Source: Candidatus Woesearchaeota archaeon (GTDB lineage: Archaea; Nanobdellota; Nanobdellia; Woesearchaeales; UBA10216). From it: a stretch of 16,375 nucleotides of DNA. The notes under the pieces are model-generated. The model made no database searches. It was not told the DNA's origin and was given only the letters and a program-made list of their open reading frames with translations. The stretch is taken from the NCBI GenBank assembly GCA_023269295.1, contig JAHFTU010000017.1, positions 1-16,375 on the forward strand, given 5' to 3'. Made by a program: the position numbers and the translations under genes. The first letter of the stretch is position 1. Every line of letters starts with the position of its first letter. Of the stretch, positions 12,759 through 16,375 are shown in pieces.

Positions 12759-13844
12759 ATGGACTTTATCGTACAGGACGCACTGAAGAGCGCACAGGAC
12801 TTAGACGTAGCACAGGCAATGGTAGGACAGGCCAACATAAAGGTAATCGGCGCAGGCGGGGCAGGCAACAACATGGTGTCCTGGCTCTACAAGAAAGGAA
12901 TAAAGGGCGCTGAGATTATAGCATGCAACACAGACAAACAGCATCTTGACTTTACTACTGCTGACAAGAAGTTCCTCATAGGAAGAGACCTTACCAGAGG
13001 ACTGGGCTGCGGCGGCTACCCTGAAAAGGGAGCAGAAGCAGCAAAGGAGACAATCCAGGAAATCAAGGAAGCCCTCAAAGGGGCAGACATGGTATTTGTC
13101 TGCGCAGGCATGGGCGGCGGAACAGGAACAGGCTCTGCACCAGTCGTTGCCAAGGTGGCAAAGGAGAACGACGCAATCGTCATTGGCACAGTCACAATGC
13201 CTTTCAAGATTGAACGTGCCAGGATAGACAAGGCCGAGTTCGGCCTCCAGCAGCTCCGACAGGTTTCTGACACAGTAATCGTAATTGACAACAACAGGCT
13301 TGTCCAGATAGCAGGCAACCTGCCAATTGAACAGGCCTTCGCAGTTGCCAACGAGCTCATTGCAACAATGATAAAGGGCATCGTTGAAACAATCGCAGTG
13401 CCATCACTGGTCAACCTCGACTTTGCAGACGTCAAGGCGATCATGAGCAACGGCGGAGTTGCAGCCATCGGCGTAGGAAGCTCGGACACCAACAACAGGG
13501 TGGAAGAAGCAGTCCAAGGAGCTTTGAGCAACCCGCTCCTGGACATCAGCTACAAGGGAGCAACAGGAGCGCTCATCCACGTTTCCGGAGGGCCCGACAT
13601 GACGCTCGACGAGATTAACAGGATAGGCGAGCTTGTCACCGAAACCCTTGATGAGGACGCAAACGTCATCTGGGGGGCCAGGGTAGCCGAGTCAATGAAG
13701 GGCAAGATAACTGTCATGACCATTATCACAGGCGTAAAGAGCCCGTGGATACTGGGAAGGGTTGACAAGCAGAGGGCTGCAGCCTCACTCCGCCACGGAA
13801 TGGCAACCCACGTTGACGACGAGCTCGGCATCGAGATTGTCTAA
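12759..13844 (+). CDS. ftsZ: Cell division GTPase FtsZ
   Basis: 361 residues. This tubulin homologue polymerises with GTP into the division ring. N-terminal nucleotide fold: VIGAGGAGNNMV (29-40) and NTDKQHL (57-63). Tubulin signature GGGTGTGSAPVVA (119-131). T7 synergy loop NLDFADVK (219-226), with D221 and D224 to activate GTP hydrolysis of the neighbouring subunit. The C-terminal domain ends GITTI-like (VMTIITGVKSPW), followed by a short basic linker (VDKQRAAASLRHG) and a compact acidic-hydrophobic tip (DDELGIEIV), as in archaeal FtsZ. Length is normal. ATG 12759 is preceded by GGGGTGGAT. Its leader and 3' region are unusually elaborate, suggesting controlled expression. FtsZ1 and FtsZ2 cannot be separated with confidence here. 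Confidence 0.97.
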   Translation: MDFIVQDALKSAQDLDVAQAMVGQANIKVIGAGGAGNNMVSWLYKKGIKGAEIIACNTDKQHLDFTTADKKFLIGRDLTRGLGCGGYPEKGAEAAKETIQEIKEALKGADMVFVCAGMGGGTGTGSAPVVAKVAKENDAIVIGTVTMPFKIERARIDKAEFGLQQLRQVSDTVIVIDNNRLVQIAGNLPIEQAFAVANELIATMIKGIVETIAVPSLVNLDFADVKAIMSNGGVAAIGVGSSDTNNRVEEAVQGALSNPLLDISYKGATGALIHVSGGPDMTLDEINRIGELVTETLDEDANVIWGARVAESMKGKITVMTIITGVKSPWILGRVDKQRAAASLRHGMATHVDDELGIEIV

Positions 13845-13885
13845 GTACCAGGCGAGGACTCACATTCACCATTAGGTGAGCTTTC

Positions 13886-13929
13886 TTTGCCTTCATTTAC
13901 CACCCCCAACAACCAACAATGAAGGCAAA
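13886..13929 (+). other. 12-bp perfect inverted repeat downstream of ftsZ
   Basis: TTTGCCTTCATT (13886-13897) pairs with AATGAAGGCAAA (13918-13929) around a 20-nt loop with no G (only A, C and one T). A smaller hairpin TCACC-ATTA-GGTGA precedes it near 13866-13879. Together with the terminator hairpin they form a three-stem 3' region. Confidence 0.55.
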
Positions 13930-13940
13930 TAAAGGACAGC

Positions 13941-13977
13941 GTCCTCAAGCGCAAGCTTGGGGACCTTTTTCTTTTTT
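13941..13977 (+). terminator. Hairpin and U-tract terminator of ftsZ
   Basis: GTCCTCAAGC (13941-13950) pairs with GCTTGGGGAC (13955-13964), including one G-U, with a GCAA tetraloop. CTTTTTCTTTTTT follows. Archaeal polymerase terminates on U-tracts, and this stem would help. Confidence 0.75.
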
Positions 13978-14033
13978 CGATTTTCACAATAACAAGCTTT
14001 TTTTTAAGAAGTAAGGGTTCTAAATGTTTTAGC

Positions 14034-14435
14034 TTATGCTACGCCTACATGCTCCCGCACCAGCTGCAACATTACTTCCTGTGCCTTGCCGATGAATTGG
14101 TCTCTTGCCTCTACTGGAATTTCCTGATGGCTTAAATGAAGTATCATATATGGTTGATCGCCGAACTGAGTGAAGTAAGCATTGATGAGATCAACAGGAA
14201 TGCCTAAATTGCCAAGCTCTTTACCAACCCTTTCGCGCACTTCTGGCGAGCGTTCATACAGAACTCTGAAGCTCGGGCACAAATATTGTTCAACGTCGCA
14301 CGTATAATGGCGCGTCCTAATCTCATTTTCTAGGTCTCCTACCGTCTTTACTTTCGTGAAAATTTCAACGGCGGCGGGTATGTTGCCCTCCGGTACACCT
14401 AATCCTGCTAGCTTTGCCTCTAAAGTTTCGTTCAT
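14034..14435 (-). CDS. Unrecognised 133-residue protein
   Basis: A soluble, mostly helical, acidic protein with no signal peptide or membrane segment. The sequence has a repeating helical feel: LAGLGVPEGNIPAAVEIFTKV near the start and LGNLGIPVDLINAYFTQFG later share an L-G-x-L-G-I/V-P pattern, perhaps two copies of one helical unit. HYTCDVEQYLC holds a cysteine pair. The ATG at 14435 lies 27-28 nt from a TATA box on the same strand, so the message is probably leaderless, which supports a real gene. It is convergent with ftsZ. I do not recognise the family. Confidence 0.65.
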   Translation of the reverse strand: MNETLEAKLAGLGVPEGNIPAAVEIFTKVKTVGDLENEIRTRHYTCDVEQYLCPSFRVLYERSPEVRERVGKELGNLGIPVDLINAYFTQFGDQPYMILHLSHQEIPVEARDQFIGKAQEVMLQLVREHVGVA

Positions 14436-14458
14436 GGACTAACTGACCGTATTACCCC

Positions 14459-14466
14459 TATATTAA
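14459..14466 (-). promoter_or_regulatory. TATA box for the 133-residue protein
   Basis: TTAATATA read on the minus strand, about 27 nt before the ATG at 14435, consistent with a leaderless transcript. Confidence 0.5.
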
Positions 14467-14565
14467 TCTTTCTATTTTTACCACTTTTAAGAAACAACAT
14501 CGATATCGTTCGTAGCCGCAGCCACAACCTCCCAAACAGCTTTTCCTACTCTAAAAATAGTAAGA

Positions 14566-14601
14566 TTTAAATATAAGTATGACTAAATTTAAGGTATGAC
14601 T
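14566..14601 (+). promoter_or_regulatory. vapBC promoter with a direct repeat
   Basis: TTTAAATA at 14566-14573 predicts a start at about 14595, on or next to ATG 14596, so the antitoxin is probably leaderless. GTATGACT occurs at 14577-14584 and 14594-14601 (17-nt period), the second overlapping the start codon. This would suit an operator bound by the AbrB-type antitoxin itself. Confidence 0.5.
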
Positions 14602-14847
14602 CTGATAGCGGTAAGTAAAATTGGGCCTAAGGGGCAGATAGTGCTAAAGAAGAGGCTGAGGGATGAGCTTGGGCTGAAGGAAGGGCAAATGGTAGAGGAA
14701 AAGCTGATCAAGGAAGGCATTCTTGTGACACCCATTGACGGGGAGAAGCTGATTAAATCGCTGGAAGAAACAGCAGCCATAGTCTCAGCAAAGTGGCCAA
14801 AGGGCCTTGATTCAGTGGAAGCAGTCAGACAGGAAAGAAGATACTAG
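14596..14847 (+). CDS. vapB: VapB-type antitoxin with AbrB/MazE DNA-binding domain
   Basis: 83 residues. The N-terminal half (residues 3-47) is a SpoVT/AbrB swapped-hairpin domain: VSKIGPKGQIVLKKRLRDELGLKEG, then the strands MVEEKLI and GILVTPI. The C-terminal half (48-83) is a flexible helix with LEETAAIVSAKWPKGLDSVEAVRQERRY, the kind of tail that wraps and neutralises a PIN toxin. The toxin gene begins 13 nt after its stop. Autorepression by the toxin-antitoxin complex is the family norm, and a direct repeat at the promoter fits it. Confidence 0.85.
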   Translation: MTLIAVSKIGPKGQIVLKKRLRDELGLKEGQMVEEKLIKEGILVTPIDGEKLIKSLEETAAIVSAKWPKGLDSVEAVRQERRY

Positions 14848-14860
14848 GAGATGCTGCCGA

Positions 14861-15283
14861 ATGAATTTGTTTCTAGACAGCTCTTGCATGGTTTCTTTTT
14901 TCATATTGGACGCCTATTTCAAAAAGGCAGAATATGTAATGAAAAAGATAGCCAATGGAGAAATTCATGGAATCATTTCTGTAATATCACTGGCAGAGCT
15001 TTGCGGTGCAGTGAGAAGAAGAACTGACGAAGCGGCAGCAAAGCGAGTCCAAAATGACATGGTGAAACTCATTGGGAACGAGATGATAAGCCTGATTCCA
15101 GTAAATGCCTCAGATGCCTCCTCAGCAAGCTCGCTTGCAATCTTAACAGGGCTCAGAGGGGCAGATGCCGTTATCGTTAACGCAGCGAAACAGGCTGGCT
15201 GCAAACTGTTTACTTTTGATGAGGAAATAAAGGCGCGCGCAAAGGGCGTAGTTGAGCTTTATGAGCCACAAACATTACACTAA
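14861..15283 (+). CDS. vapC: VapC-type PIN-domain toxin ribonuclease
   Basis: 140 residues from ATG 14861. The open frame extends back to 14807, but that part overlaps the antitoxin and precedes the usual PIN N-terminus, and AGGAG at 14846-14850 serves 14861. The PIN acidic residues are present: D6 (LFLDSSCMV), E46 (SLAELCG), D102 (GADAVIVNAA) and D120 (LFTFDEEI). They bind divalent metal for RNA cleavage, usually of tRNA or rRNA in this family. All four are intact, so the toxin should be active. Its stop overlaps by 4 nt the 3' end of the convergent rio1 gene. Confidence 0.88.
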   Translation: MNLFLDSSCMVSFFILDAYFKKAEYVMKKIANGEIHGIISVISLAELCGAVRRRTDEAAAKRVQNDMVKLIGNEMISLIPVNASDASSASSLAILTGLRGADAVIVNAAKQAGCKLFTFDEEIKARAKGVVELYEPQTLH

Positions 15284-16005
15284 ACCTTTTTCGTGCCAAC
15301 AGCCAATACTTCCCTGAACACCTTCTCGTCGTCTATCCTGACGCCCTGCCTCCTGAAGAAGTCAGCAACGTTCACGATGTCCCGCTGGAGGTACTCATAG
15401 GCATTTGGCGCCTTTGCCGGAATCATCTGTGAGACGTCAATTAGGATAGGGCGATTGTCCAGGTTGAGGATATTGAACTTTGAAAGGTCAGAGTGGACAA
15501 AGCCATAGCGGTAGAGCTTCTTTATCTGCTCAATCGTCTCCGCAAAGAACTTCTGCGGGTTCTTCGGGATGTCATCCTTTATCTTCTGGGCCGGGGACTC
15601 CTCGCCAACCTGCGTCATGACAAGAATGTTTTTCAGAAAAGCCAATGGAAGAGGAGCCCTCACGCCGGCTTCCCTGCAGGCCATAAGATTCCTGTACTCG
15701 CGCTGGCACCACGCAAAAATGACCTCGCGCTGCTTCTTCTTCAGGCTGGTGTATCTTGGGTCAGCCCCGATGTAGTCATACATCTTGTTGAAGTCAGCTG
15801 TCTCAAGGCGGTAAATCTTTACGACAACCCTGCCGCCCTCCTTACCGGCTGCAGTGAAAACATTGGCTTCCTTCCCGATTGAAAGCGGGCTCAGAGTGTC
15901 CTCGACAAAATTATCTTTTCTGCTGAGAACAAACAGGTTGCGGATTGTGAACTGGTCAAACACGTCATTAAGCGTCTTGTAGCGCTCGCGGAACTTCTTT
16001 GCCAT
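15280..16005 (-). CDS. rio1: RIO1-type atypical serine kinase/ATPase
   Basis: 241 residues, typical for archaeal Rio1, which acts in late maturation of the small ribosomal subunit. The nucleotide loop is SIGKEANVF (42-50), unlike the G-x-G-x-x-G of ordinary kinases. The ATP-binding lysine is K63 (VVKIYR). The catalytic loop is HSDLSKFNIL (171-180) with D173 and N178. The metal-binding segment is ILIDVSQ (187-193) with D190, as in RIO kinases where this Asp can be phosphorylated. The N-terminal MAKKFRERYKTLNDVFDQFTI is the short RIO1 lead. ATG 16005 is about 27 nt from a TATA box and so leaderless. It is convergent with vapC. Confidence 0.95.
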   Translation of the reverse strand: MAKKFRERYKTLNDVFDQFTIRNLFVLSRKDNFVEDTLSPLSIGKEANVFTAAGKEGGRVVVKIYRLETADFNKMYDYIGADPRYTSLKKKQREVIFAWCQREYRNLMACREAGVRAPLPLAFLKNILVMTQVGEESPAQKIKDDIPKNPQKFFAETIEQIKKLYRYGFVHSDLSKFNILNLDNRPILIDVSQMIPAKAPNAYEYLQRDIVNVADFFRRQGVRIDDEKVFREVLAVGTKKV

Positions 16006-16028
16006 GATTGAAGAAGTAATGTGATGGG

Positions 16029-16036
16029 TTTATAGA
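16029..16036 (-). promoter_or_regulatory. TATA box of rio1, overlapping the upstream stop codon
   Basis: TCTATAAA on the minus strand, centred about 27 nt before ATG 16005. It overlaps the TAA (16032-16030) of the preceding gene, so rio1 has its own promoter despite the 24-nt gap. Confidence 0.55.
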
Positions 16037-16375
16037 GTTTTTGGAGGGAGCATTCTGTTTTGAAAACTCAGCTCCCTTGTTACATAACCCGCTTCAGTTA
16101 GCCTAGCAGAAATATCATCTAAAGTTATCCTCTTCTGGCTGCCTTCTTTTATTGCCTGCTCCACGATAGAACTGACACTGCGCCTGAAATCTTCTACACT
16201 GGCTGTAGGCGTACAGCTTATTCCCAGAACAGCCTGGACAAGGAGGTAGGGATGGTTCTGGTTCCAGTAGTGGTCAGCCTCGACAGGCGCCCCCACAACG
16301 TACTGCCTTTCAGTTGGTTGAACAACAACACATGCGTAGGGTAGTATTATTCTCTCTTTCCATTGTTGATTTGTC
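16030..16375 (-). CDS. Unrecognised protein, 5' end beyond the window
   Basis: The frame is open from the TAA at 16030-16032 to the right edge with no stop. The visible start-like GTG at 16296 is probably internal, because the codons upstream of it read as plausible protein (WKERIILPYACVVVQP, then TERQYVV). At least 114 residues are visible. Features: a mixed strand segment, ADHYWNQNHPYLLVQAVLGIS, a possible helix-turn-helix-like stretch (RITLDDISARLTEAGYVTRELSF) and the end LPPKTL. No family recognised. The translation start lies outside the window. Confidence 0.6.
   Translation of the reverse strand, partial: TNQQWKERIILPYACVVVQPTERQYVVGAPVEADHYWNQNHPYLLVQAVLGISCTPTASVEDFRRSVSSIVEQAIKEGSQKRITLDDISARLTEAGYVTRELSFQNRMLPPKTL

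Noticed and set aside
14807..14860. An 18-residue N-terminal extension of VapC
   Set aside because: It overlaps the antitoxin gene, and the PIN fold starts at MNLFLDSS with a proper ribosome-binding site.

Overview
The window looks like a chromosomal segment of an archaeon, plausibly a DPANN-type or other small-genome lineage; the phylum cannot be fixed from sequence alone. Evidence: AT-rich TATA boxes placed about 25-28 nt before likely transcript starts, several probably leaderless genes, Shine-Dalgarno sequences that match GGAGGTGAT, a Rio1 protein kinase, an archaeal FtsZ, a GH57/GT4 alpha-glucan gene pair and a VapBC pair with an AbrB-type antitoxin. There are no tRNA or rRNA genes, no CRISPR array and no transposase.

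Layout. 1-1.7 kb: a winged-helix regulator, then a structured-looking non-coding stretch leading to an exported Asn/Thr-rich protein. 1.75-4.85 kb: an operon-like run of a small winged-helix protein, a GT4 glycosyltransferase (overlapping by 4 nt) and a GH57 glucan-active enzyme. 4.85-6.45 kb: a second run from its own promoter, with three tandem paralogues of a small HHVN/NDF domain (DUF5752-like) and a tail-anchored mini membrane protein. 6.44-6.76 kb (minus): a PD-(D/E)XK nuclease-like protein, divergent from 6.9-10.75 kb, which holds a lipoprotein and a 1066-residue secreted protein of 11 InlB-B-like repeats. 10.8-11.9 kb: a 51-residue ribbon-helix-helix protein and an aldo/keto reductase. 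11.9-12.75 kb: a gene-poor regulatory stretch. 12.76-14.0 kb: ftsZ with an elaborate 3' hairpin region and a U-tract terminator. 14.0-16.4 kb: an unrecognised minus-strand protein, vapBC, rio1 and a partial unrecognised gene that runs off the right edge.

The most unusual signal is a scattered family of small palindromic elements, at about 2097, 3485, 6125, 11015, 12059 and 12684. Each has a hairpin with a 3-nt loop followed by a related A-rich tail (ATC-A/C-A-A/G-AAA). Two copies (3485-3550 and 12059-12124) carry two further hairpins, so that the whole folds as a cloverleaf, and the differences between them preserve pairing. Two short copies lie inside reading frames and are translated. One sits between two copies of the aldo/keto reductase start that differ only at third codon positions. 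All six are in the same orientation. I do not recognise the family; it could be a mobile miniature element, a structured RNA element, or both.

Other points are an ABC-ABC-A super-repeat with patchy near-identity and shifting codon use in the large secreted protein, and helically phased GGACA repeats upstream of ftsZ.
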